A DNA stretch of 42,205 bases from Acidimicrobiales bacterium (GCA_029263215.1 JAJCXY010000069.1:1-42205); one strand, 5' to 3'. Counted from the stretch's first letter, positions 24,861 to 32,152 are shown. The notes: generated by a model from the sequence alone, not told the origin. Translations and numbers: made by a program.

Positions 24861-25471
24861 GGCCGTTCGCCGAACTCCGGCCTTTCGGTGCGAGTGCGCT
24901 TGAGTTCCCAGAACCCGCTCACGTTCATCATGGTCACCAACGCGTCCCACATGGCCAGCGAATCCTCGGTGGGCGGGACCCTGGTGATGACGGGACCGAA
25001 ATAGCCCTGGCGAACACCGTCGCGATCGTCGAAGGCGATTATGGGCGTGCCCACATCGTCGCCGCAGAGCGCGAGGCCCTTGTCCATGCGTGTACGTATC
25101 TCGGCGTCGAACGAATCGTCGTCGAAAGCATCTGCATGCGAGACGTCGTAGTCGATTGCCTTCAGCGCCTCCGCCGCGGTGAAGTCGCGATCCTGGTCGT
25201 GATGGATTCGTCGGCCGTACTCCTGGTACAACGCGAAGACGGCGTCGTCGCCCTCTGCCTTGCGCACCGACTCCATCACCCGCATGAGATTGTGGGTGAA
25301 CACCGATGCGGTGTAGTAGTCCGAATCCTCGTCTGGTTCGTTCTTGAACAAGAGACTGATCGGCTGCCACGTGACGTTGAGGTCACGAGCGGGCTTGATT
25401 TCGTCGACGACCCAACGGGCCGTCACCCAACACCACGGTCAAATCGGATCAACCCAAAACTCGATGTCCAT
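24857..25471 (-). CDS. Mycothiol nitroreductase-like selenoprotein (UPWC), candidate
   Basis: A 204-codon gene with an in-frame TGA as codon 11 (25441-25439). Reading through gives WVDPI-U-PWCW where the Rv2466c family (mycothiol-dependent, DsbA-like thioredoxin fold) has FDPLCPWCW, so the TGA replaces the nucleophilic Cys; the resolving C14 is kept. Downstream family marks are GDDVGTP (cis-Pro), YFGPVITRVP and FWELKRTRTE at the C-terminus, and the total length matches the roughly 207 of Rv2466c. ATG 25471 has GGAGG at 25487-25483. The next in-frame start after the TGA (GTG 25426) would lose the whole active site. A SECIS-like hairpin follows the TGA. A nonsense mutation or sequencing error is the main alternative. 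Confidence 0.82.
25406..25424 (-). promoter_or_regulatory. Candidate bacterial SECIS hairpin
   Basis: On the mRNA strand GACGGCCC-GTT-GGGTCGTC forms an 8-bp stem (one G-U) with a GUU loop; an outer U-G pair may extend it. The stem starts 14 nt after the TGA and the loop 22 nt after it. As I recall, bacterial SECIS elements have a loop 16-37 nt from the UGA with a G among the first two loop bases, which fits. The bulged U seen in the E. coli fdhF element is not evident. Confidence 0.7.
25439..25441 (-). other. Probable selenocysteine codon (TGA)
   Basis: In-frame TGA, codon 11 of the Rv2466c-like gene, at the first position of the CxxC redox motif. Both flanks are conserved family sequence, and the reading frame stays open for the 193 codons that follow. 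Confidence 0.8.
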
Positions 25472-25482
25472 CGTGGTCGTTT

Positions 25483-25487
25483 CCTCC
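25483..25487 (-). promoter_or_regulatory. Ribosome binding site deciding the upstream start
   Basis: GGAGG on the minus strand, 11 nt before ATG 25471. It is the best ribosome binding site near the gene and supports translation starting upstream of the in-frame TGA. Confidence 0.65.
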
Positions 25488-25523
25488 GTTTACCAGTGTC
25501 GGCAATCTTGGTGTTCAACCCGC

Positions 25524-26690
25524 CTATTTCGACGGTATTCCAACCCTCGCCGCTCCCTGTGCCCATTCAGGCCAGCGCTCACGGCTCTTCTGAGCCAGCT
25601 TGTGCATAAGTGCTATCGCACCGGGGTCGTCGTCGCCCGGCCTGGTCTCGATCACCCCGTCCTTCACCATGGCTTCGATCACGGCACGGCCGAGGTCGGT
25701 GCGCACGACGGTGAGCGTCCAGTCGGTGAGGTTGCCGATGCCTCCGGTGGAGATGTCGGCGTGTTCCGCCGCGAAATCGGGGCAGTGATTGCAACCCTCG
25801 CGGGTCCAGGCGTGGCATTCCTTGAGGTTGATCTCGTGGTAGCCGCCGTCCTTGGTCCAGATCTGGAAGACGCCCTTGATGTTCATTTTGGCGATGTTGT
25901 CGCGTTTGAGGCCGTACTTGACCTCGAAGAGTTCGTCGAAGAGAGAGTCGTCGAACGACTTGGAGCAGAGCAGGCCGATGTTGAGCTTGAACGGCTTCGA
26001 CACCTTGCCGACCTTGCGATGCCACATCACCGGTGCCACCGATGTCTGGCAGCTCATTCCCACCAGGGCGAGTCGTTCGAGGCCCTTCTCGTTCGCCTCG
26101 GTGAAGGCCATGGTGTTGGCCGAGTAGGTGTAGCGGCTGCCCGCCCCCCTCAGTACCTCGTCGCGGTTTGTGGCCACCATCGGGAAGGCCTTCCAGCCCG
26201 GCTCGCCACTGGGGAGGGTCTCCACGCCGCTGGTGAGGGCACCGTCGACGATGTCGTTCTCGAGGCACCAGATGAGGATTGCCGACACCAGACCACCGTC
26301 CTGGCCGGTCTCGTAGACGAAGTCATCGCTGGCGCGGGTGAGCAGGATGTCGGAGAGGACACCGGCCATCTCGTCGGGCTCACGTTCACGCCCGTGAAGG
26401 TGCATGTCGGCTTCGGGTTCCCACATTCGGAACCGGGGACACGAACGAGTGCACGACGTGCAGCCCTTCTGGCCGTGGATGCAATCGTCGGCACCCAGTT
26501 CTTCTTCGATATGGAAGGGCCGGTAGGCCCCCGGCTCGTGTTCGTAGCCGATCACGTCGTGGGGGCACGAGATCACACACCCGGCACAGCCAGTGCACAG
26601 ACCAGAGGTGATCACCTCGTCGTGGAGCTCTTTCCACTGATAGCTCCAACGTTCCTTCTTGGCGGGAACGGAGGTTTCTGTGACAGCCAT
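25524..26690 (-). CDS. FrhB/FdhB-like Fe-S flavoprotein (F420 hydrogenase beta family)
   Basis: A 388-residue protein. A ferredoxin-like cluster site C32-x2-C35-x2-C38-x3-C42 (LCTGCAGCVISCP) and a second C70-x6-C77-x2-C80-x3-C84 lie in the first 90 residues. The rest resembles the FrhB N- and C-terminal domains, with GQDGGLVSAIL, GMSCQTSVAPV and NIGLLCSKSFDDSLF. FrhB-type subunits hold FAD and move electrons between Fe-S clusters and coenzyme F420 or ferredoxin; other members are reductases with different substrates. No hydrogenase or formate dehydrogenase partner is nearby. ATG 26690 lies 38 bp behind the upstream gene, and the selenoprotein gene follows after 52 bp on the same strand. Confidence 0.85.
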   Translation of the reverse strand: MAVTETSVPAKKERWSYQWKELHDEVITSGLCTGCAGCVISCPHDVIGYEHEPGAYRPFHIEEELGADDCIHGQKGCTSCTRSCPRFRMWEPEADMHLHGREREPDEMAGVLSDILLTRASDDFVYETGQDGGLVSAILIWCLENDIVDGALTSGVETLPSGEPGWKAFPMVATNRDEVLRGAGSRYTYSANTMAFTEANEKGLERLALVGMSCQTSVAPVMWHRKVGKVSKPFKLNIGLLCSKSFDDSLFDELFEVKYGLKRDNIAKMNIKGVFQIWTKDGGYHEINLKECHAWTREGCNHCPDFAAEHADISTGGIGNLTDWTLTVVRTDLGRAVIEAMVKDGVIETRPGDDDPGAIALMHKLAQKSRERWPEWAQGAARVGIPSK

Positions 26691-26728
26691 GGATGAGAAC
26701 CTAGTCGGCGGTGTGCCGACCGCTCTCG

Positions 26729-27601
26729 TCAACCGGCCCGAGCCGTCGACCAGTGAGCCGGGAGGTATTCGTCGATCGGGGCATCCCAGTTCGGGATCGT
26801 GTTGGCGATGGGGTCGTAGCTGGCGAGCCACATGGGCATCCAGCTCGGATCGGCCTGCTGGGATGGGTGGTGGTCGCGTAGGGCGGTGATCGCCATGGTC
26901 GGCATCACCTCGAATGCGAAGGCGAGTCCCCACTTCCAGAGACGAAACCACGCCACCGGATTCAGCACCCGACGCCACGCGGTGAGCTGCACCACCGTGC
27001 TCAGAAAGATGAACCACACGAGCATCGTGAAGCACACTGCCATGGCCACGACGTAGCGAAAGCGACTGCCATCGACGGACGCCCACACATCGTGGGCAAC
27101 CGTCTTGTGTTCGACTTCCTCGGCGAGGTGCCAGAGAAACAGGGTTGCGGGCTCGGGGTCGGCGCCACGGAACAGTTCGTGGCGGCGATTGTCCATCCAC
27201 CGTGCGGCCGCAAATGCCGTCGCCTCGAACCCCGCGGCGTAGGCCACGGCGAACCTCTTGCCCGCCCGGCGTTGCAAGAAGCGGTACGACCGGGCCAGCC
27301 ACTTCTCGACCCGCTTCAGTGCAGGGTGTTGGGCGGTGATGATGTCGTTGAATCGGCGATGCTGCCTCGAATGCTCACGTTCCTGTTCGAGGTAGGCGTG
27401 GACCTCGGCTACGAGATGGGGATCGTCGATCTCTCCGAGAGCCCCTCGAACCGCGGCCATCACGTAGGGCTCGCCATAGGGCATTCCGAGCGACAGGCCG
27501 TTGCAGGCGGCGGAGAACTCGGGCTTCAGGGATTGCCACGCGGCGCGAGTATCGGCGGGCCACTCCAGCTTGATGTCTCGGTGACGAATCGGTTCCCCCA
27601 C
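26729..27601 (-). CDS. Predicted metal-dependent hydrolase (PF10118-like)
   Basis: A 290-residue protein with metal-ligand patterns of a helical di-metal fold: EQEREHSRQH near residues 73-82 and LAEEVEHKTVAHDV near 160-172. A hydrophobic stretch (VVAMAVCFTMLVWFIFLSTV) follows and probably crosses or touches the membrane. This matches my memory of the PF10118 family of predicted metal-dependent hydrolases, whose substrate is unknown. The start is GTG 27601 (VGEPIRHRDIKLEW). It is the first of three co-directional genes leading to the FrhB-like and selenoprotein genes. Confidence 0.75.
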   Translation of the reverse strand: MGEPIRHRDIKLEWPADTRAAWQSLKPEFSAACNGLSLGMPYGEPYVMAAVRGALGEIDDPHLVAEVHAYLEQEREHSRQHRRFNDIITAQHPALKRVEKWLARSYRFLQRRAGKRFAVAYAAGFEATAFAAARWMDNRRHELFRGADPEPATLFLWHLAEEVEHKTVAHDVWASVDGSRFRYVVAMAVCFTMLVWFIFLSTVVQLTAWRRVLNPVAWFRLWKWGLAFAFEVMPTMAITALRDHHPSQQADPSWMPMWLASYDPIANTIPNWDAPIDEYLPAHWSTARAG

Positions 27602-27663
27602 AGCCCTTTTGTCGGCAGCTGCTCTGCAGAGTGGAGTGGAGATCGACAGATCGAGTTTCCGAC

Positions 27664-29034
27664 CTACTCGCCGTAGACCGGTGACCCCGGGAAGAAGCTC
27701 GCCCAGGCAAACCAGAACTCGTTGCGATGTTGCAGGGTCTCGAGCTGTTCACCGGAGAGGGGTCCCTCGACTGCCTTGCCGAGCAGGGTCCAGACTGTGC
27801 CGGTCTCGGCGTCGATGAATCGGCCGGCTTCGGTGCTCGAAAAGGTGAGTGTCTGACCGTCGACTCGGCGGTCGAAGGCGACACCGGAGCCGATCGCCTC
27901 ACCATCGGCGATGGTCGAGGCGTCGAGTGCATCGGCGGTTTCGTCGCCCCAGAGAACCGCCACCGGCACGCCCTCGACGTCGTCGTTCACCGCAGGGGTC
28001 TCGCTGAGCAAGCTGAACGGGTAGGCCTTCTGGGTGCCGTCGACGGTAATGCCCACCACCCGTGACAGAGCGGGGAAGCGTGGGTCGGGCTCGCCGTCGA
28101 AGAGAAACGGCGTCTGGCTGGAGCTGTAGTCGGCGTAGGAGTTGCCGCCATAGGAGATCCCGAACCCCGTGTCCTGGGCGAGTGACAGGGCTTCGGGGAA
28201 GCTCTCGAGCACGCTGCTGTAGGACACGATGGAAGTGGGTATGAGTTCGAGCTGGGTGCCGGCGAACTCTCCCACGACGCCTTCGCCGGTGATCTGCTGC
28301 CAGAGGGAGGTCGAGGCGTTGTCCCACATCACGAGGTCACTGTTGCGCAGCAGGCCTGACACGCCGAAACGAAGGACCTTTCCATCGACACGCGCATCGA
28401 ACGTCACCGCCGTGTTGCACAACGGGCAGTAGGTGATGACTACAGGGAGGTCGCCGAAGCGATCGTTGACCACCTCGTGCCGGGTGAGGATCGACAGGGG
28501 GTAGAAGCGCACTTCACCGTTGAACCGCACCAGAGCGCCCGGCTCGCGTTCGTCGAGCCAGGTAGCCGAAGCGATCGGCTCGAACTTGGGGAAGTCGATC
28601 GGCCTGATGCTGTCGCGGGGATCCACTCGCGGGATTCCGAGGAGAAACTCATTGAGATCAACGGTTCGCCGAGACCAATCCGTGGTCCAGGGCGCCACCG
28701 CCTGGCCGACATTGCCGGTGAACCCGAGGGTGGGGTCCTCGGTCACGATGGTCACGCCGACGTCGGAGCTCGTTGTCCCGCCGGAGAGGTCGAATGGGCG
28801 ATCGGTATCGGTGGGGGAGAAGAGGCCATCGGTGAAGTCGGGTGCTTCCGCGGCCTGCTCACCGTCGTTGTTCGAGGCGGCCGGGTTGGTCGTCGTATCG
28901 TCGGACTTCTCGATCTCGTCATCGGGTGCGGCCGCCGCATCGGTCGCTACATCACTGATGCCGGCCGCGCCACCGCAAGCTGCTGTGGTGATGGCGACTC
29001 CCACGGCAAGAGCCATCAAACGCTTCCTGTTCAC
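27664..29034 (-). CDS. DUF3179 domain lipoprotein, second copy
   Basis: A 456-residue protein from GTG 29034, with GGAGG 7 nt upstream. The N-terminus is basic, then hydrophobic, ending in a lipobox-like TAAC (C20); an acidic, Thr/Ala-rich linker of about 80 residues follows. The DUF3179 core has VVITYCPLCNTAVTFDAR, LRNSDLVMWDN and PFLFDGEPDPRF, parallel to the protein at 9027-10307. It is encoded 16 bp behind ccdA, so it probably works with the CcdA/TlpA thiol pathway; the conserved CPLC pair would be a natural substrate. That link is inference. Confidence 0.87.
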   Translation of the reverse strand: MNRKRLMALAVGVAITTAACGGAAGISDVATDAAAAPDDEIEKSDDTTTNPAASNNDGEQAAEAPDFTDGLFSPTDTDRPFDLSGGTTSSDVGVTIVTEDPTLGFTGNVGQAVAPWTTDWSRRTVDLNEFLLGIPRVDPRDSIRPIDFPKFEPIASATWLDEREPGALVRFNGEVRFYPLSILTRHEVVNDRFGDLPVVITYCPLCNTAVTFDARVDGKVLRFGVSGLLRNSDLVMWDNASTSLWQQITGEGVVGEFAGTQLELIPTSIVSYSSVLESFPEALSLAQDTGFGISYGGNSYADYSSSQTPFLFDGEPDPRFPALSRVVGITVDGTQKAYPFSLLSETPAVNDDVEGVPVAVLWGDETADALDASTIADGEAIGSGVAFDRRVDGQTLTFSSTEAGRFIDAETGTVWTLLGKAVEGPLSGEQLETLQHRNEFWFAWASFFPGSPVYGE

Positions 29035-29050
29035 TGGAGATCCTCCATGA

Positions 29051-29971
29051 TCAGACCGGAGAAGGCTCACGGTCGGGTGCCTCGTCACCGGCGCTGCCGG
29101 CATCGGGCGACGGTACGGATGGTTCGGCCGGAGGCTCGAACCGCTTCAGAACAGACGACATGATCGCGATGAGGATGACACCGCCGAGCACCAGTCCGAT
29201 CGTTCCGGAGTTGGAACCGATCGCGTTGGTGAGCGAGGCAGACCAGCCGTCCACCACTCCCGCCGCTGCTCCCTGATCACCCGCATCGGATGTGAGGTCG
29301 TCGGCCCAGAACCAGGTGATATAGAGACCGGCGATGATCAAGAACCCGGCGGAGACCCGCTGGACGTAGGGGAGCACCCTCCTCAATCGGCTGACGACGC
29401 CCTGCTTGGCGAAGGCGACCGCCAGGGTCACCGCCACCAGCAGCACCGACATGCCGAGGCCGTAGGCGATGTAGGTGAGGAACCCGGAGATGAAGTTGGC
29501 GCTGGCGATGGAACCCACCACCACCGAGAGGAACACCGGCAGAGTGCACGAAAGCGATGCGAGCGCGTACGACACGCCGAACGTGAAGACCGATTTCGTG
29601 TCGCGGCTGCCGGTGCCGCCCTGCACCTTCAAGAAGCCGATCGAGAGTTGGTAGCCCCGGAACATGGCGATGCCGAGCAACACCATGATCACGCCGATGC
29701 CCAGAGCCACGTAGGGGATCCAGTCGATGATCGAGCGGACACCGGCATTGATCAGCAACCCGGTGGTGCCGAACACCACCAGGAAGCCGAGCGATACAAT
29801 GCCGCCGACCTTGAGCGCCTGGGCGACGCTCGCGCCGCTTTCCGCGTCCTCGTCGGAGCCCTCGAGGCCCATGAAGTACGACAGGTAGGCAGGCAGCATG
29901 GCGAACCCGCACGGGTTGACGGTCGCGACGAGACCGGCCGCGAAGGCGAGGCCGATCGGTGCGTCGATCAC
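29051..29971 (-). CDS. ccdA: CcdA/DsbD-like thiol reductant transporter
   Basis: A 306-residue membrane protein with about seven hydrophobic segments. The two redox cysteines are C21 in NPCGFAMLP and C142 in SLSCTLPVF, the hallmark pair that relays electrons from cytoplasmic thioredoxin across the membrane. The Pro residues beside each Cys are kept. The C-terminal 35 residues form a hydrophilic, Pro/Asp-rich tail. GTG 29971 overlaps the TlpA-like stop (GTGA), so the two are coupled; the thioredoxin is its likely partner. It could serve the Ccm system at the start of the window as well as the nearby DUF3179 protein. Confidence 0.92.
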   Translation of the reverse strand: MIDAPIGLAFAAGLVATVNPCGFAMLPAYLSYFMGLEGSDEDAESGASVAQALKVGGIVSLGFLVVFGTTGLLINAGVRSIIDWIPYVALGIGVIMVLLGIAMFRGYQLSIGFLKVQGGTGSRDTKSVFTFGVSYALASLSCTLPVFLSVVVGSIASANFISGFLTYIAYGLGMSVLLVAVTLAVAFAKQGVVSRLRRVLPYVQRVSAGFLIIAGLYITWFWADDLTSDAGDQGAAAGVVDGWSASLTNAIGSNSGTIGLVLGGVILIAIMSSVLKRFEPPAEPSVPSPDAGSAGDEAPDREPSPV

Positions 29972-30513
29972 GACGCCGCCTTCAGTTCTTCGATGCGGCT
30001 CAGCAGCGCATCGTCGGTGAGTTGCCCGCCGAAGATCTCATGGATCTGGCCGTCGGCGGTGATGAACACGGTGCTCGGCATGGCGAACAGGCCGAGCGAG
30101 CGGAAGAGCTCACCCTGGGGGTCGTCGGCGAGGGTGTAGGTGAGGCCGACGTCGTTGGCTAGGCCGACGGCCGCGCCTCGGCTGTCGGCATTGGCCATTC
30201 CTATGAACGTGACGTCGTCGCTGACGGCCTCGTGCACAGCCTGGAAGTCGGGTAGCTCACCGACACATGCCGGGCACCACGAAGCCCAGAAGTTGAGAAC
30301 CACGGGCTTGCCTCGGAAGGCGGCGAAGCTGGAGATGCCACCGTCGAAGAGTTCGAAGTCGGCGTCGAACGCCTCTTCATCGGAGGTGGCGGGTTCGGCC
30401 AGATCGCCGCCCCCGCCGAGGGAGACGACGGCGATCACGATCGCAACGAGCACGGCGAAGGACCCTCCGATGAGTCGCTGCCTCTGTCGTTTCGACACCG
30501 TCAAGTTGGCCAT
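29968..30513 (-). CDS. TlpA/ResA-like membrane-anchored thioredoxin
   Basis: A 181-residue protein with one N-terminal membrane helix (about residues 14-33) and an extracytoplasmic thioredoxin domain. The active site is WASWC80-P-A-C83 and the cis-Pro lies in LFAMPSTVFI. It probably reduces disulfides outside the membrane with electrons from the CcdA-like protein encoded directly behind it. ATG 30513 has GAAGGGAA upstream. An in-frame start further up (30600) would add a Cys- and Arg-rich stretch of no family likeness and is rejected. Confidence 0.9.
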   Translation of the reverse strand: MANLTVSKRQRQRLIGGSFAVLVAIVIAVVSLGGGGDLAEPATSDEEAFDADFELFDGGISSFAAFRGKPVVLNFWASWCPACVGELPDFQAVHEAVSDDVTFIGMANADSRGAAVGLANDVGLTYTLADDPQGELFRSLGLFAMPSTVFITADGQIHEIFGGQLTDDALLSRIEELKAAS

Positions 30514-30570
30514 CGCCGTTCCCTTCGAGCTGTTTCGCTGACAGGGAAACGACCTCAGCGGCCGGCAACG

Positions 30571-30587
30571 TTCGCGATGGTCGCGAA
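30571..30587. promoter_or_regulatory. 17-bp palindrome upstream of the TlpA-like gene
   Basis: TTCGCGA-TGG-TCGCGAA is a perfect inverted repeat with 7-bp arms in the 100-bp gap before the TlpA/CcdA/DUF3179 unit, 58 bp from its start codon. A weaker repeat, GTTTC/GAAAC, lies at 30532-30550. Either could be a regulator site, or the first a terminator-like stem for the upstream gene. Confidence 0.45.
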
Positions 30588-30613
30588 GATCACAGTTCAC
30601 GCCGCTGACTGCG

Positions 30614-31801
30614 TCAGGCGCAGCCCTCGATCCACTCCACTTCGGGGGTTCGTCCGGCCCGATAGCTGGTGACCAATTCTCCGTCGGTTTCGAACACGAC
30701 CCGGAAATCGACGAGGTTCTCCGCGGTGGGTGTGAGCGTCAGGTAGTTGCCGTCGACGTACTGATGGGGCGACACTGTGATGACGCCGGGGAACAGGGTC
30801 TTGATCTCCTCTTCGGTGCTCCCGATCATGGCCCCGGACGCGGTGGCGGTGGGGCCCGAGTCGACGTCGACGCGAGCGATCACGCCGTCGATGAGCATTA
30901 AGCCGACCCCGTCGAAGCCGTCGACCCTGGCGAATCCACATCCGGGGCTTGCTTCGACGACCCCTTCGGTCGGGCCGACAACTGCCAGTCCGGATGCTTC
31001 GGTGGCTTCCTCCACGGTCATGCCGATACGTATCGGCCCGAGGCCGCCGGTAGTGATGGTGGCGGCGGTGAGTTGGGGATCGTTGGCGTCGGCCAGGGCG
31101 ATGACGCCTCGTCCGACTTCGGATGCGCCGAAGGTGAGGATCTGCAGATCCGACACCACCAGCAGATCGTGGGGCTCGCTGAAGGCGACCTGATCACTGC
31201 GGTGTTGGTAGCGCACTGTCACCGACCCCGACACGGGGTCGACCGCAACGTCGTCGATGGCGATACGGTCGCCGAGAGGCACCCCGTTGGTCGCCAGGAT
31301 TCCATCGGGGTCGTTGAACACGCCGTGGACAAAGTGGAAGATTCCGGTGTCGCCGGTGGTGACGGAGAGCAGCACTACCGCTTCGGCGATCTCGTCGCCG
31401 TCGAGGTCGGCGGGAATCGTCTGGAGGATGGTGACAGTTAGCGACGAGTCGGAATCGGGGAGGGCTTCTTGTCCGACCCCGTCGGTGAGGGTGATCAATC
31501 CGGTGGACGAACCTTCGACCGGATAGCTCGCCTGATAGGCGAAGTCGAGGGTGGAGTCGACGGTCACCGGTGCGACGGTGGTGGTGGTGGTTTCATCAGG
31601 GGCGAGCGTCGTGGTCGTCACGGCTGGCGCGTCGCCCGCCGAGGTATCGCTCTCGGGCGAAGTGTCGACCGAGAAGTAGACGACGGCTCCTCCGACTATT
31701 GCGCCCAGGATCGTGGCGAACAGCAGCCACATGGCACTGGGTCGGGCCGGCCGAGCGGGGATGATGCTCGGCCCGGGAGGCTGCTGATCGAAGAACTCCA
31801 C
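30614..31801 (-). CDS. Hypothetical membrane-anchored protein
   Basis: A 395-residue protein from GTG 31801 (VEFFDQQPPGPS); a TTG two codons earlier is also possible. A short Pro-rich cytoplasmic part precedes one membrane helix (about residues 24-43, WLLFATILGAIVGGAVVYF). Next comes a Thr-rich linker with VTTTTLAP and TTTTTVAP, then a beta-rich outer region with FG-GAP-like PADLDGDEIAEAVVLL and a C-terminal part starting LGPIRIGMTVEEA, a pattern common in actinobacterial lipoproteins. No function can be given. It lies 100 bp before the TlpA-like gene on the same strand. Confidence 0.72.
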   Translation of the reverse strand: MEFFDQQPPGPSIIPARPARPSAMWLLFATILGAIVGGAVVYFSVDTSPESDTSAGDAPAVTTTTLAPDETTTTTVAPVTVDSTLDFAYQASYPVEGSSTGLITLTDGVGQEALPDSDSSLTVTILQTIPADLDGDEIAEAVVLLSVTTGDTGIFHFVHGVFNDPDGILATNGVPLGDRIAIDDVAVDPVSGSVTVRYQHRSDQVAFSEPHDLLVVSDLQILTFGASEVGRGVIALADANDPQLTAATITTGGLGPIRIGMTVEEATEASGLAVVGPTEGVVEASPGCGFARVDGFDGVGLMLIDGVIARVDVDSGPTATASGAMIGSTEEEIKTLFPGVITVSPHQYVDGNYLTLTPTAENLVDFRVVFETDGELVTSYRAGRTPEVEWIEGCA

Positions 31802-31864
31802 GTTCAAGCGTTAGCACGGCCCCGGTGGTCGTGGGCGGATCGGCTGCCGTTATCTGGAAACGAC

Positions 31865-31904
31865 ATCGGCCCTGACCTGCACGTTTGCGCTGGTCAGGGC
31901 CGAT
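31865..31904 (-). terminator. Hairpin terminator behind tRNA-Arg
   Basis: ATCGGCCCTGACC and its exact complement GGTCAGGGCCGAT (13-bp arms) enclose a 14-nt loop, starting 10 bp beyond the tRNA 3' end. Only a weak T-rich run (GTCGTTTCC) follows on the minus strand. Its strength and position make it the likely end of the tRNA transcript. Confidence 0.75.
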
Positions 31905-31914
31905 ATTCGGCTTG

Positions 31915-31986
31915 CGCCCTCGGGGCGACTCGAACGCCCGCACACGGCTCCGGAGGCCGATGCTCTATCCGCTGAGCTACGAGGGC
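31915..31986 (-). tRNA. tRNA-Arg (anticodon CCG)
   Basis: The minus strand folds as a full cloverleaf: acceptor GCCCTCG/CGAGGGC, D arm GCTC-AGCGGATA-GAGC, anticodon loop CTCCGGA with CCG at its centre, a 4-nt variable loop, and T arm GGGCG-TTCGAGT-CGCCC. The outermost anticodon-stem pair is U-U. The discriminator base is G and CCA is not encoded. It reads CGG arginine codons. The gene is divergent from argS, whose product charges it. Confidence 0.95.
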
Positions 31987-31987
31987 A

Positions 31988-32016
31988 CGTCCCCGCGGGG
32001 ACGAGTCGTCAGGTTA
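31988..32016 (-). promoter_or_regulatory. tRNA-Arg leader palindrome and -10 box
   Basis: TAACCT on the minus strand (32016-32011) is a fair -10 box and would start transcription near 32004. The short leader is almost wholly the 16-bp perfect palindrome CGTCCCCGCGGGGACG (31988-32003), next to the tRNA 5' end. It may guide 5' processing. No clear -35 box is seen. Confidence 0.4.
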
Positions 32017-32051
32017 GCGCCAAAGCTCCGATCACCGCGAGCCTGTCTCAC

Positions 32052-32110
32052 CCACCGTTCTGGTGTAGCAGAACCCCGGTTTTCGAACCCCGGCTACACC
32101 AGAACGGTGG
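32052..32110. repeat. 18-bp perfect inverted repeat between tRNA-Arg and argS
   Basis: CCACCGTTCTGGTGTAGC (32052-32069) and its exact complement (32093-32110) enclose a 23-nt loop that holds AACCCCGG twice and TTCGAACCCC, a T-loop-like string. It lies between the two divergent promoters rather than inside a transcript with known ends. It could be a mini-element, an RNA, or a two-way terminator. Confidence 0.75.
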
Positions 32111-32152
32111 CTTTGGGCGTCGAAACCCCACGGTCACGATCGGGCGCGCCTG

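Noticed and set aside
25406-25426. Annotating the Rv2466c-like gene from GTG 25426 as a shorter, ordinary protein
   Set aside because: That start lies behind the active site, would delete the first beta strand and the CxxC motif, and has no ribosome binding site as good as the one at 25483-25487.
24713-25609. A long plus-strand open frame across the selenoprotein region
   Set aside because: It is antisense to two well-supported genes, resembles no family, and arises from GC-rich codon structure.
25344-26696. A 450-codon plus-strand open frame over the FrhB-like gene
   Set aside because: The minus strand carries clear Fe-S cysteine motifs and a family match; the plus frame has neither.
31915-32110. 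Integration (att) site at the tRNA-Arg gene
   Set aside because: No integrase, no duplicated tRNA 3' end and no foreign-looking genes were found around it.
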